Part shown: positions 12,095-25,214 of the stretch, one piece after another
Layout: each line of letters starts with the position of its first letter
Position numbering within the stretch: the stretch's first letter is position 1
Assembly: GCA_018902385.1 (NCBI GenBank)
Contig: JABSSW010000058.1
Span: forward strand, 1 to 64,000
Direction of reading: 5' to 3'
Origin: Physcia stellaris
Lineage: Eukaryota > Ascomycota > Lecanoromycetes > Caliciales > Physciaceae
Length of the DNA stretch: 64,000 nt
Notes under the pieces: generated by a model
The model's input: only the letters and a program-made list of their open reading frames with translations
Databases searched by the model: none
Told to the model about the DNA's origin: nothing
Translations under genes and position numbers: made by a program

Positions 12095-12308
12095 TGTGAA
12101 ATGTCATGCATTGATTGAATTAATACATAATTACACGAAAATTTCTAAATAAAAAACAAATACATAAAAATTTGCAAAAACATATGTAAAAAATTTGATT
12201 TTCGAATGCGTCAAAACGAATTTCGATTTTAACATTCGATGTGATAAAATAACGATATTAACACGATGTTAATTTGTCAAATGTTGAATTCGATACACGT
12301 TCGTCACA
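12095..12308 (-). repeat. 3' LTR of gypsy copy B
   Basis: In plus orientation the segment begins TGTGAAATGTCATG and ends ACGTTCGTCACA, so the LTR has perfect TGTGA...TCACA ends on the minus strand. It differs from the partner LTR at 19,458 by seven transitions that I counted by hand, four in CpT/ApG and three in CpA/TpG context, plus small homopolymer length changes. Confidence 0.88.
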
Positions 12309-14602
12309 TTATTTTTCGTTTTTTTTCAATTTCGTTTCGAAACGATTAATTGATTTTTTTTTGAACGTTTTGCGCGATGTAAATATGTCGTTAAATGACG
12401 TTGAATTGATTTGTCGTCGAAACAAAAAAATAAACGCGAAACGTCGCGAAACAAATTTCGTCAACGAAATAAATTCGTCGAAATTTTGAAAACATTCATA
12501 TGATCATATTTTGAAATAAACAATTCGAACATGTTAATAAAATCGTCGATACAATTTTTAATGTATTGATATTTTCGAATGTACGAAAATCGAAATATAC
12601 ATTGTATACGTCAAAACGTGAAAACAATGTATGTTTTGAAAAATGATCAATTCAAATAATTCGTAAAAAATAATTTCGACGAACATCAATAATTGATGAT
12701 TCGATTTCGCGTATCGACAAACATGAAAATTTTTGCAATATCAAATTGATATCACGAAACGAACAATTTAATTACGTCGATAAAATTTTTGTCATTATAA
12801 TTAACACGTCGACGTTATCGCGTATAAAACAATTGATTCGTACAATACATTCAACGAAATATGCATGTATTAAATTTTTTGAAAAACAAATATTTTGTAC
12901 AAATTTTACAAATAATTTCGCGTGTCATTAATAAACAATTGAAAATTTTGTTGACGAATTTGTAAATGTTCGAATTTTTTGACATTTTGTTGTTTATTTA
13001 TATCATTATATAACATTTTACATTATCATTCATTGTTCAATAAAATTTGACGACAATTTTTGAAAATGTTTTTGACACGATTCAATTTTTTACGCGACGT
13101 AAATTTTGATTGTAAATAACGCAAAATGACAACGAAACGAATAACAACGAAAAAAAAAATTATTGACGTCAATTTGAAAATAAATTGTAACGAATTCGAT
13201 AACAATTTTTTGATCGATCATAAACAACAAAATTCACGATTTAATCATTTCGCAAAACAAATTTTGTTGTTTTTGAATTAATTTCGTGAAAAACATCGAC
13301 GATATTTTGAACATTTTGAAATTTATCGTCGTCGACATAATATCAAATGCGATCGTGAAAATTTCAATTCGATCATTTACAACGATATTGAAAACGATAA
13401 TAATAATATCGAAATTGCAATATGTTATCGAATTTTCATTCGAACGTTTCATTTGCGATAACGAATTTCGAAAAATCGTTGTATTATTTTTTCAAAAAAT
13501 CGTTGATTTTTTTTTTAACAATTAAAAATGAAAAATTGAATGAATATGCATGTCATCGAACAATTTCAATTCGTAAACAATGTTTCGTTTTTTGACAACG
13601 AAATATAAATTCAATTTTTTGTTATTCAATTTGTCAAATGAACGAATCGTTTTAATATGACGACGATTTAATTACACATAATTTTTTATTTCAAAATTGA
13701 TAAAAAAACGAAATTTGTTGATTCGAACAATTATTTTTTGTTTGACATCGACAATATTGATTTTAATTTATTCGATAATGCGATTCATTTTTTCGACAAT
13801 AAATTCGTTTTGTTTAATCAATAAACGTTTTTTAATGATTTCGTAATCATTCAAATTTGAATCAAAAATCATTCGAAAATGATAATTTTTATTGATGAAA
13901 AAAAAAAATTCGATGATTGCGAAAACGTTATTGTTGTCAACGAATTTCATGATGTCGATTCAATCAATTCAATCGTTTTGACGATAATTGCAATACAAAC
14001 GTAAACGAATTTCAATATTTTGATTAATTCGTTCGATTTGATTATCGATTTGAAATTGAAACGTCGTGAATAATTTACATTTGATTTTTAAACGTTTACA
14101 AAAAAATTTTTCAAACGCGATTTACAAATTGATCATTTCGATTCGAAACGATTGAAAAAAATAAATCATGCGTGCGAAATACGTAATGAAACAATATTTT
14201 AACGCAAATTTCGATTGTCAATTCGTCATCATCGATCACGCAAAAAACATAATGTCGTTTTTTGATTAATCGATCGATAATAATGCAAATAACGTTATTT
14301 TTTTGAATTCAAATAATTCGATTATGAAATTCATCGAAATATTTATTTATTGTTAATTAAATATTGACAATGATATTAACAATTCATGACGATCATCGTA
14401 TAAAAATTTAATTCGTTAACATTTGTAACAATTACGAATGTAACGTTTGATAAATAATCGCATATTAAATCAATAATAATAACGTTTAATGAATTTTTCA
14501 ATGCGATTCATGTTTGAATGAACACAAAAAAATTGATTGTAAATATCGCGAATTATTTCAATTATAAAATTTAAACGATTTGACATTCATAAATTTTCGT
14601 TT

Positions 14603-16245
14603 TTAAAAAAAAACGTCGTTTCGATTAAAACATTTTTGTAAATTTATTTTTTCGTTAATGATTTGTTCATCGATCAAAATTTGACGATAAATAATGCAAT
14701 TTTCATTTTTTCGATTGATTTGCATAATTCGTTCGTACAAATCGTTTTGAATATCAATCGAACATAATTGCAATCGAAAAAACGACAACAAAATTTGTTT
14801 TTTATAAAATTTTCGTTCGTCGTTATCGACAAAACGAAATTTAAACATTCGAATCAAAACGTTCGTTTTAACATTTTTGATTTCGAATTGATATTGAATT
14901 TTGATATTGTAATCGATCAAAATTTCGATTCAACGTATTTGACGAAAAATGAATTTTTTGTTCGTCATGAAAATTTTCAAATTTTTATAATCGATGTAAA
15001 TTTCGACGAATTCGTCGATATTTTCAAATTTTGATTTTCAATGTTTCAAATATCGAATAATGATCAAAAATTTTTTGTTATATATTTCGTAATTGCATTC
15101 GACAAAAATTATTTTTTTGTTGAAAAAAATTATCGAATAAAACATTTCGTCGTCGTCGTATTGAAATAAAATTTCATTTAAATATCAATTTGAAAAATCG
15201 ATTTTCAAAATAATTTTACGATTACGATCGTAATGTCGAAAAATTGAAATTTCGATTATTTGTTTTTTCAAAATTTCGAATGTTTCGTTGACAAAATCGA
15301 TTTATTCGAAATCAATTTTTTTGATTATTCGAATCAAAAATTTGACGAATTTGAAAAATGTTTTGATAAAACGACGATAAAAATTGCAAAAATTTACAAA
15401 AATTTGCATTTTTTTAATGCAAATTGAACGAATTCAATTGACGATATTTTGAATTTTTTTGAAATTTATTCGTAAATTTTTTGTTGATAATATGACGTTC
15501 AAAAACGAAATTTTCGTTTGAAAAAATTCGCATTTTTTGATATCAATTTGAAATTCGATTTTTTTTAATTTTTGAAATATTTGAATGAAATGTCGTTCAT
15601 ATTTTCGTCGAATTTTGTTGTAAATAAAAATGTCATTTAAATATATTTGACAAAAATAATTAATGTATTCGAACAACAAATCGTTTATGTAATATTGTCA
15701 ATTCGTCGAATCATTGATTAATTCGAAAAACAATATATGATATTTGTAAATGTTTAACGAACATATAAAAATAATCAAATTTTCGTTTTGTGAATTCATT
15801 CGAAATTTATTGAAAATCGATATAATATTCAATTTGAATAAAAATTTGCAATTTATAATTCGAATCAAAATTTTTTCAATCAACGATATTGAATAATTGT
15901 TGCGTTTGATTATAACGTTCAATTTTCGATAATTCACACACAAACGAAATTGTTCGTTCGATTTGACAACGAATAAAATGAACGATACGTATAATGTTTT
16001 GTTTGAATTGATAAATTTTTTTGAAAATTGTCGTGAAAATATTTTTGAAAAATTTCAAATTTTTTAAACGATAAAAAATACATTCGATTTCGAAATAATT
16101 GAATCGTATTTTTCGTCAATTCGATTTTGTGATCGTAAAATTTATAAAAAAATAATTTATTTGTTTTTTTGAAATTGAATACGTTTTCGAATCGTTTAAA
16201 AAAATCAAAAAATTTTCGTTTCAATTTTTCAACAATTGTTTTCAT
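14603..16245 (-). pseudogene. RT and RNase H relic of gypsy copy B
   Basis: Minus-strand frames give the YDHKIEL block (within 15,934-16,245), the NYRKLNVIIKRNNY block (15,698-15,943) and the RT active-site region with a YLNDIFIY box (15,434-15,679), where the first catalytic Asp of the usual YLDD is now Asn. An RNase H end follows (14,603-14,920). The Asp-to-Asn change is what a G-to-A transition would give. The order is that of a normal Ty3/gypsy pol. Confidence 0.8.
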
Positions 16246-18199
16246 GATTTTAAAATTTTTTTGAAATCGATATCGAAATCGAATTTTATTTTAATTAAAT
16301 TTTTTTGAATTTCGTCAATAATTTCGTTCAATTTTTTCATGATTAATGAAAACGTTTTGATTTTTTTTTTTTCGATTTTGTCAAAAATTGATAAACAACG
16401 ACGTCGATAAAAACGATATTCAAAAACGTTTCATAATCGAAATTTTGTTCATTGTTTTCATTGTCGAAAATCGAAATTTTGAATCGTTTATTAAATCGTC
16501 GAGCAAATTTTTTGATTAAATTCGATTTTCGAACAAAAATTTTCACGAAAATAAATCGTTGAAAATTTCGTATAATTTTAATTCGTTTTTTTTTTCGAAA
16601 ATTTGTCAAAAAAATATTTTTTATCAATTTTTTCGATGACATATCGAAAATTAAAATTCAATATGTTTTTAAAAAAAATTTTTCGTTTTCGAAATTTTCG
16701 ACGATAAAAAAAAAATTTAATTTTGAACGAAAATGAAAATGATCGTTTTTGAATAATTCGATATTTTTGAAAATTTATCGATATCGATTGTTTGATCGAT
16801 AATGTTGACAATAAAAAATAAATTTTTTAAAAAAAATTGATCGTTCGTTTTTAATTTTCAAAATTTTGAACGTTTCGAAATGAAAACAACGATCGAATTT
16901 GAAAATAATTTTATCGTTTTTTATATTCAAAATAATTTCGTGAACGTTCATTCAAAATTTATTCAATATTAACGAATAAATTTCAATTTTGATGATAAAC
17001 ATAAAAATCGTAATTTCGAAATGATTTTGCACGATAAATGTAAAATAAATGACATGAATAATAAATTTAATTTTTCGATTATCGAATTCGTTGACGAATT
17101 TCGATCGTGATAAAATTACAAAAATTATTTGAAATGTTTCACAAATTAATTGCGCAATTTTTTCATCAATGAAAACGTATTCAATAACATTTGTATTCAT
17201 TAATGTTTGCAAATTATATTCGTATTTATCGAAAATTAATGTACATTTAATTATTAGAAAATTGTTTTGAAATTTATTGAACGTGTTGAATGTTTTTGAC
17301 ATTGTTAAAATAAACAACATTTTCGTCGCGATTTTGAAAAAATTTAAACGTTTTTCGATTTATGAATTGAAAAAATTTCGTTATTAATATTATTAAAATA
17401 ATCATCAAAAAAATTGAATCGATTTCGATTTGAAAATTCATTTAAAATTTATTTATTTCGTTGATTATTAAAATGTTTTTTTTGTTTAATTTTTTTGAAC
17501 AATCAAATGTCGATGATTTTAAAAAAAACAATTTCGTAACAAATGATTGAAATTTCATAACGATAACATTTTTTATCGATGTTTTTTTTATTATAAAAAA
17601 TTTTCATGATAATTTGATCGATAACGAACATGATTTTTTTGACGTTAAACATATTATCACGAATTACGATTTTAATAATTGATATTTTGAAAATAATTCG
17701 TGAAATATTTTTAAATATCGAATTTTCGAAACGTGTGATTTCGAAAAAATGAAATTTTTGATTCATTTTTTCAATCAATTTTTTTAAATTTTCGATCGTG
17801 ATAAATCGATCGTTATTAACAATAATTCGTTGAAATTGAAAAATAAATTTTTCGCGAAATTCATTCGTCAAATTCTGTTGCGATTAATGAAACAATTGAT
17901 TGAATAACAACAAAAATTCGAAAAAAAATTTCGAAAAACGTTGATTGATACGCATGATAAAAATTTTGAATTTATTGCGTACGTTTCGTTTTTTATTTTT
18001 TTCAACATAAATCAAAATCAAAATATCAAAAATCATTTGAAAAATTTTGAAATAAACAATGTCGATTTTACGTCGAACGAAAAAATGTTCGCGAATTTTG
18101 TTTTCGATTCAATTGATAAATGTCGTTGTTTTAATATATTTGTCGACGAAATAATCAACGTTAACAATAAATTTGTTTTTGATCAATTGTTTTCAAATT

Positions 18200-18960
18200 T
18201 CAAAAAAAAAAAAATTTGAAATGTTTTTCATTGAATTTGAAAAAATTTTTCATTTTGACATTTTTATTTTTTTTATCGATAAATAGTGTAAAATTGAAAA
18301 TTAACGTTGTTGTGATTTTTAAAAAATTTATTTCGTTTTGCAATTTTATATTACGATTGATCAATTTAACATTTTCGATTTTGAATTTGATGTCATTTTG
18401 AAAAATAAACGTTGTTGTAAAATTCATTCGAAAAATATTCATTTCGTCACGCAACGTTTGATTATTTTTTTTGAATTTTTCATTTTCGATGTTGAATTTG
18501 AATTTATCGACATTGAATTGATTTATATTTTTATTTTTTCGTCGAAATAAATTGACGATTTTTCGATTATGTTTTTTGTTTTTTTCGATTTTTTCGAAAT
18601 TTTTGATCAACGAATTATAATTTTTTACGTGAACGTTTCAATTTCAAATAGTTTGAATTTTCGCGTCACGATCGATTTTCAATTGATTTAACATTTGCAA
18701 TATCGTGAAAAATTTTTGCGAATTTATTGTTAAAATTGTTCGACGATACAAATGTTTATCGCATGTTTCGCATCGTTCGAATTGTAATTTGCGTTTTTCG
18801 AAAAAACGTATTTTAAAAAAATATTTTTTATCAATTTGAATGAATCGACGATAATTTGATCATTTTTCGAAAAAATTGTTAATTGTTGAATTTGATTAAA
18901 AATTTTGCGTTTAAATTTAAAAAAAATAATCACAAAAAAAATGTTGATAAAAATAAACAT
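18200..18960 (-). pseudogene. Gag-like relic of gypsy copy B
   Basis: Two minus-strand frames (18,730-18,960 and 18,200-18,610) lie just inside the 5' LTR, where gag should be. The second is Lys/Asn/Phe-rich with a heptad-like pattern suggesting a coiled coil. No zinc knuckle is visible. Assignment is by position only. The corresponding region in copy A is 8,000-8,750. Confidence 0.5.
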
Positions 18961-19457
18961 GATTGAAATTTTAAAACAAAAAAAAAATTCGTTTCAATGA
19001 ATTCGACAATAAATATTCAAAAATGATCGTGTTTTAAAAATTTGATCGTGAAAAACAACGAAAACAATTTTAAATTAATGTTATTTTCGATGAAATAATT
19101 CGTGTTAAATTATGATAAATGATTTTTGATAAAACGATAAATATTGAATTTCGATTTATCGTATAAATGTTTGTTGATTGATAATATGACGATTATTTTT
19201 GCAATTCGTTTTTCGATATATTCGATTTGATACATCGACTTTCGCGATAAACATTTTTTTGAAAATTTTGTACAACATTAAAGCGAATTAAATTTTTTGT
19301 TTTTTCTTTGCTGATTCGCTGAATAAAATCGAGTTTTTTTGTTCAATTTGATTTTAAAAATGACGTTTTAAATTTTCGTAATTAATTTGAAATTTTATTT
19401 ATTGAATAAATTGTCGTATTTCGAACAATCTGAAAAAAATGAATAATTTAAAAATAA

Positions 19458-19672
19458 TGTGAAATGTCATACATTGATTGAACTAATACATAATTACACG
19501 AAAATTTTTAAATAAAAAGCAAATACATGAAAATTTGCAAAAACATATGTAAAAAACTTGATTTTTCGAATGCGTCAAAACGAATTTCGATTTTAACATT
19601 CGATGTGATAAAATAACGATGTTAACACGATGTTAATTTGTCAAATGTTGAATTCGATACACGTTCGTCACA
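19458..19672 (-). repeat. 5' LTR of gypsy copy B
   Basis: This 215-bp direct copy of the LTR at 12,095-12,308 starts TGTGAAATGTCATA and ends CGTTCGTCACA in plus orientation. It marks the 5' end of the minus-strand element. Confidence 0.88.
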
Positions 19673-22672
19673 ATGTGAACGTCAATATTCAAATACGAAA
19701 TTGTTTCATTTATGATCAATTTTATGTGATCGTGTTTAAAGTCACGAATAAGCACAATTTTCACATTTTTATATTTGAATTGAATGTTTTGTCAAACGAT
19801 TTTTCACGAAAAATAATTATTCATCAATGAAAAAAATTTTTATTAAAGAAAATTAAATTCGATTAAAATTCATGTTATGTTTCGAAATTGATGTCAATTG
19901 ATTGCGTTTTACGAAATTTGATCGTTCATTTATTTATTTCGCAACGTCTCATTCATTTAATTTTTCGTTTTTTTATCGTTATTATTTTACAGATTGTTTT
20001 TATTGCATTCATTTTTTTCATTCATTCGATTTTTCGCATTTTTCAGATTTTTCGCAAAACGTTCAGATTGTTTCGTCGTTGTTTCATCGTTTTCAATGTC
20101 TGTTTTTCAGTTCATTTCGCGAAAATTCGTATCAACTAATCAATTTTACGATACGAATTGAATACGAATCTAATTCGTTTGAGATTTTTTTGAATTGTTT
20201 CGTCGAATCTTTATAACAAAATTCAAAAATTTTCATTTTGACAAGTTTCGACGAAATTTATGTTCAAAAAGCAAAATTACGAAACTATTTTAACTTTTGA
20301 ACGTATTACGTTTAATTAAATCAAATATACGAGACATGCGCGATCGAAATCAGAAAACAAACATTGAAAATGATTGAATAACGACGAAACAATTTGATGT
20401 TGTTGCGAAATTGCGAAAATTCGAATATTTGATTCAAATGTTGTTGTGTGATTTATTTTTCATATGAAAAATACATGTATGTGATCGTTAATTTCGACAT
20501 GTCGTAAATAATTTGTAATTGACGCGTGATAATTGTCGTCGTCGTCGATAAAATCGAATTTGTTTGAAACTTTGTCATTTTCGCAAAGAAATTTCTTCAT
20601 GCGAAATTGATTTTCGCGACATTATTGTTTAATTGAATCAAAATCAAAATTCATTTTTGCGATTTTTTTTTTTTTGAAAAATGCAATTTGAATCAAATGT
20701 CACGATTATGCGCATTTTTCGAATTCGATTGCAATTAAAATTTACAATTGTTTCAATTCGTACGTTGTAAAATTTTCAAAAAATAATGACGTATTGTTCG
20801 AAAAAATGATTGAATACGAAATATTGATTGTTCGATTGTTGAAATTTCGAATTTCAATGAAAAAAAAATTTCGACATTCGATTTCAAAAATTTTCAAAAA
20901 TATTTGTTTCATACATCACACATTTTTATGCGCAAACGATTTATGATCGCGAAATTCACGCACATGCATGATCATAATCGTACAATTAAACGATTTTAAA
21001 AAATAATAATTGCGAACGTTGTAAAATTGAATCATTAATCGTCGAAATCGTTTTCGTGAAAATCTTCGAATGCTGTTAAGATTTAAAATTACACAATTTT
21101 TTTAAAAAAATCACGAACAAACTTGTTGTTTGATATAATTTTATCGAAATTCGATTCGTAATGTTTTATTGATTTGAATTTTGAATATTTTACACAAAAT
21201 CAATCGAATATTTTTTTCGACGTTGATTTTGTTTTTACAAATCGCATTAATTTTGACAATTGATTTTTTTTTAAAATTAAAACAATTTTTTTTGTATTTT
21301 ATTACAATTGTAATAATTTCAATTTTTTTTCGTTATTGCGTTGACGTTTTTTTTTCGTTTTGTTAAATTGATTTTTCGTTTTATCAAATTGCGCCAAAAA
21401 AATTTTGACGATTTTTTTGTTTTTTTGACGTTCACGATTTTTGAACGAAAAAATTTACAAAAATCGAAAAAGTTTTTGAAAATTTTGATAAATCGATAAT
21501 TGTTTTGTATTAACAATTTTGATTAAAATTTTAATTAATTTTTTTTAACAAATCGTTAATAAAATTTTATTAAATGTGATGATTTTTCGTATAATATTAT
21601 TCAATTTATAAAAAAATTCTTGTTTTTTTAAATATTTTCGATAACGTTTAATTTTGTTTTTAACGATTCGAAATGTATTGCGAATTTATTTATCGTTTTT
21701 TGATTTAATATTGTTGTAATTTTGATCAATATTAAAACGATAAATTTCGAAAAATTCGATTTCGTTATTATCAATTTTTTTCGATATTGATTTGTTTTTC
21801 GATACGATTTTTACAATTCGATTAAAATTGAATCAAAAAATTGTTGCGTTTAAGCGATTTTAATATAACATTTGAAAAAATAATTAAAATTTACGTCGAA
21901 AATTCACACGACATTTCGAATTCATAATTGATAATTTTTAATATTTTTAACGTTGTAAATCGATAAATTTTTGAATTTAAATTTGATAATTTGTCGAAAA
22001 CGCGAACGTTTAATAATAAATTTATTACGAAATTTTTTATTGTTGTCGTTGTTGTCGTTATCGTCGTTATTGAAAAACGTTTATGAACGTTTTTTTCTCT
22101 CGAAAAAATGAATTAAATTCATTTTGTTTTTTTTCAAATAATTTTGTTTCAAAACGTTTGATTTTCGTTATTGACAATTTATATTCACGTTTGTTTTTCG
22201 ATTTATTTTTTTAAATTATCGTTTGAATTGTTCGTAATTGTACATAATCAATTTGATTATCAAATTCAAAATCGTCGATCTGTGTTGAAATAACGATAAT
22301 ACGTCGAAACGATATACGAAAAACAACAACGATACGTTTATGATTATTTAATGAATTTTATTAATCGAAATTAATTCGTTTTGTTGATTTATTTCAAATT
22401 TAAACGATTTTACGATCGTGTTGTCGAATAATAATTGTTAAAACAAAATAACGATCTTATTTCGAATCACGAACGCATTGACAACAAATATTTTCGAAAT
22501 TTTAAATGATATTTTTTAATCGAATAATTATTTACGAAAATTTAAACAATTTAAAATTATAAAAAAATATACGATTGAATAATTAAATAATTACAACGTC
22601 GAGAAAATGTTTCATTTGCTTATTGACATAAAGTTTACAAACGAATTATGCAAATTGTATAAGTGTTATAAG
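19673..22672. other. Unclassified AT-rich mutated sequence
   Basis: There are about 3 kb with the same depletion of CpT and CpC as the relics. Short frames such as 19,888-20,216 are Phe/Ser-rich, as expected when Leu and Pro codons decay to Phe and Ser. I recognise no domain, LTR or terminal repeat. It is not the missing 3' part of copy A. Confidence 0.5.
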
Positions 22673-23215
22673 TTGACTTTTTAGTCATTAAGCAGTGAAT
22701 AGCAATATTTAAATCGACTTTTTAGTCATTAAACAGTGAATAGCAATATTTAAGTCGACTTTAAGTCAATTAAGTCAATAATATTAAGTATTTAAACAAG
22801 CGTAAAGCGTCAAAAGTCGATAATCAGTAGTAAAAATTCGACGTTGATTGAAAAAATCTCAATTAAGTTTAGCGTTTTCGCGTTTTTTGATGTTCGTTGT
22901 CAAAAAAAATAAAAAAAAATAACGAAAAGCGCGTAACGACGTCGTTATCAACGTTATAAAAAAAATAATTTTATTTTTGAAAAATTCACGTATTTTTCAC
23001 ATAGAAAGATGTTATTTATAATATAATACGTGTATCATACATTAAATAACAGTTAAGTAAAAAAATTTGCTTTTGATCATTAAATAACTTAAATACATAA
23101 TATTGTTGATTTAAATGATTTAAATACTTAATATTGTTGATTTAATTGACTTAAATATTGTTATTCATTGCTCAAAGTTGATTCAATTGACTTAAAGTCG
23201 ACTCAAATACAATCA
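22673..23215. repeat. Small direct and inverted repeat array
   Basis: A 41-bp unit containing GACTTTTTAGTCATTAA occurs at 22,673 and 22,714, with a partial third copy at 22,755. A related sequence in opposite orientation lies at about 23,110-23,215, including AAATACTTAATATTGTTGAT and a GTCGAC-containing end. The two arms therefore form an imperfect inverted repeat of 60-120 bp around a core of about 300 bp. The size and structure resemble a MITE-like element. Mutation saturation is lower here than in the gypsy relics. Confidence 0.5.
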
Positions 23216-23241
23216 CTTTTGATTCAAATTTTCAATGTTAC

Positions 23242-23402
23242 TGTTACGATAAAACGTATTGAATAATAATGTGATTGATAAAGTGATTAAATTGTTACTA
23301 TCTAGAAAACAAAATGCAAATACTGAATCAAATTGTCAAAACGTTAGTTTGTTCTTGTCAAAATATTTCGATTTCAATTCTATGTGAAAATTTATCGTAA
23401 CA
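23242..23402. repeat. Left LTR of the 2.8-kb element
   Basis: It is 161 bp and starts TGTTACGATAAAACG. It aligns without gaps to 25,875-26,035 with 20 differences by hand count, all transitions. Confidence 0.85.
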
Positions 23403-23442
23403 AATGTCATCGAACGAAAAAAATCACAACGTTTTCGTTGTG

Positions 23443-25214
23443 TTACATGCGACAAACGTGTGATTCATCAACAGAAAATTTTAATAATAATACATGCAAG
23501 AAGTAAAAAAATAAAATTTCATTTCTCGATAAAACGTTCAAAATTTCGAAAATTTGCAATGCGATCGCGTCATCGAAGATTTTTTGAATCGTTACGAAAT
23601 TTTTGATTAAAATGAATCGATCGTAAATATGTTGCAAATTCATATTTGATTTGAATATATCGTTGCAAATGCGACAAACGTGAAAAATTTGAAAAAAGAT
23701 TTGCAAAAAAATGATTTTGATCGAAAATTTCGAAAATTCGATCAAGAAAGTGATGCGAAAAATATTCGACATTTTGTATGACGAAATGCTCGATATCTCT
23801 AAAATAAATAAACGAAAAATTGTTGATATTTTGTATGATAAAATAATGAATTTCTCAAATCATTTGTTGAAAATATTGAATTTGATGCGATTCGATTTCG
23901 CGAACGTATGATGTTGAAAACTTTTCGAATTTGAAATTTTCGAATTTTGAATAATCGATTTGTTTTGATTGATTGCAAACTTGAAATATGCAATAATTTT
24001 GATTTGATTGAAAAATTTCGAAAATGATTTGTTTTTTTTGATAAAATATTTGATGTGCAAAAAATTCGTTTTTTTGAATTTTTCAACGAACATTCTGAAC
24101 AAATCGTCGATAATAAAATAAAACTTTTGATGTTTCGAAATCGAATTTCGAAAAGAAATAAACGACGAAATAAACAAACAAGTCATTGATATTATTTTCG
24201 TCATTTTTGATACGTTTCTTGATGTCGCAATTGAAAAACGCAAACGTGAAAATGAAACATTTGATCGTAAAATTGTTTCGATCGAAAATATTTGTTTTCG
24301 TGATGTTGCAATTGATGCAATTGACGAATTTGAAAATAAAAATTTCGAAATCGATTTTGCAAAATTTGTAAATGATGTGAACATCAATATTGATTCATTT
24401 CGTAATAAAAATATTGTTGACAATTTCAAAATCAATTGAAAAAATGTTGCAATTGATGCAATTGACGAATTTGAAAATAAAAATTTCGAAATCGATTTTG
24501 CAAAATTTGTAAATGATGTAAACATCAATATTGATTCATTTCGTAATAAAAGTGTTGTTAACAATTTCAAAATCAATTGAAAAAATGTTGCAAACGATGT
24601 AAATATTGCTTTCGATATAAATGAAAATGTAAATGTTTTCGATGTTCGTTTTGCGAATATTCAAAAACATGTAAATGAATATTCGATATGTTTTTGATAT
24701 GAATTTTCGTCAATTTCGAAATCGTAAAATTGAAAATCGCAAATTTCGCAATAAATTTGATTTGACATATTTGAATTTTGTTTGCAAATGAAATTTGCAT
24801 TGAAAAATTGATTCGATGAAAAATATTGAATAAACGAATAATTGATGTAAAATGCACATCGTTGTGCGAAAAAAATCACAAGAAATTTAACGTCGAGATG
24901 ATTGATTGTAAAAAAATAAAAATTTCGCGAACTCGCTTAATGTGAATTCGACGAACATCGTTTTTAATGTAAATTTTGAATTCGATGAGAATATTGCGAA
25001 CTCGTTCGAGATGAATTTTGTAAATTTTTTTTAATGATGATTTTGAATATGTTGATGAAATTTCGTATTGTTCGAAAATTTGACAAAACAACGTCTGCAT
25101 GCAAAAATCGTTAATCGAATTTTTCTTGTTTTTTTGCAATGTGAATTTGTTCAATTCGTTGTTTTTGTTTTTGTTTTTGACGTGTTTGCTCAATTGAATC
25201 GAATATTTGAACAA
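23443..25214 (-). pseudogene. Internal coding relics of the 2.8-kb element
   Basis: Minus-strand frames at 24,876-25,214, 24,573-24,879, 23,860-24,576 and 23,443-23,772 follow one another and probably derive from one long protein. The frame 23,443-23,772 contains HVCRICNDIFKS, a Cys-x2-Cys knuckle like the C2H2-type fingers in some fungal retroelement proteins; its second His is not evident. The frame 23,860-24,576 contains a duplicated 47-residue segment. The element type cannot be decided from this. Confidence 0.45.
24303..24584. repeat. Tandem duplication, 141-bp period
   Basis: The sequence starting ATGTTGCAATTGATGC at 24,303 is repeated at 24,444 with only a few transitions; a diverged third start is at 24,585. 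The period is a multiple of three, so on either strand it gives a repeated 47-residue peptide unit. Confidence 0.85.

Larger units (their letters stand above)
12095..19672 (-). mobile_element. Ty3/gypsy family 2, copy B, full length with both LTRs
   Basis: The element reads on the minus strand from 19,672 down to 12,095, about 7.6 kb, with two LTRs of 214-215 bp in direct orientation to each other. Gag-like frames lie at 18,200-18,960. The block shared with copy A is at 17,503-17,871, protease-like sequence at 16,950-17,320, RT at about 16,250-15,430, RNase H at about 15,430-14,650, and degraded integrase further left. The five bases outside the two ends (CGTTT and ATGTG) do not match, so no target-site duplication is visible. 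All coding frames are interrupted. Confidence 0.88.

Noticed and set aside
11917-15034. Mirror-image open frames (11,917-12,111 minus and 14,768-15,034 plus) as real genes
   Set aside because: They are antisense to RNase H sequence in the two inverted gypsy copies, which explains why they match each other.
22673-22795. The 41-bp repeats as a CRISPR array
   Set aside because: The units are directly adjacent with no unique spacers, and the genome is eukaryotic.
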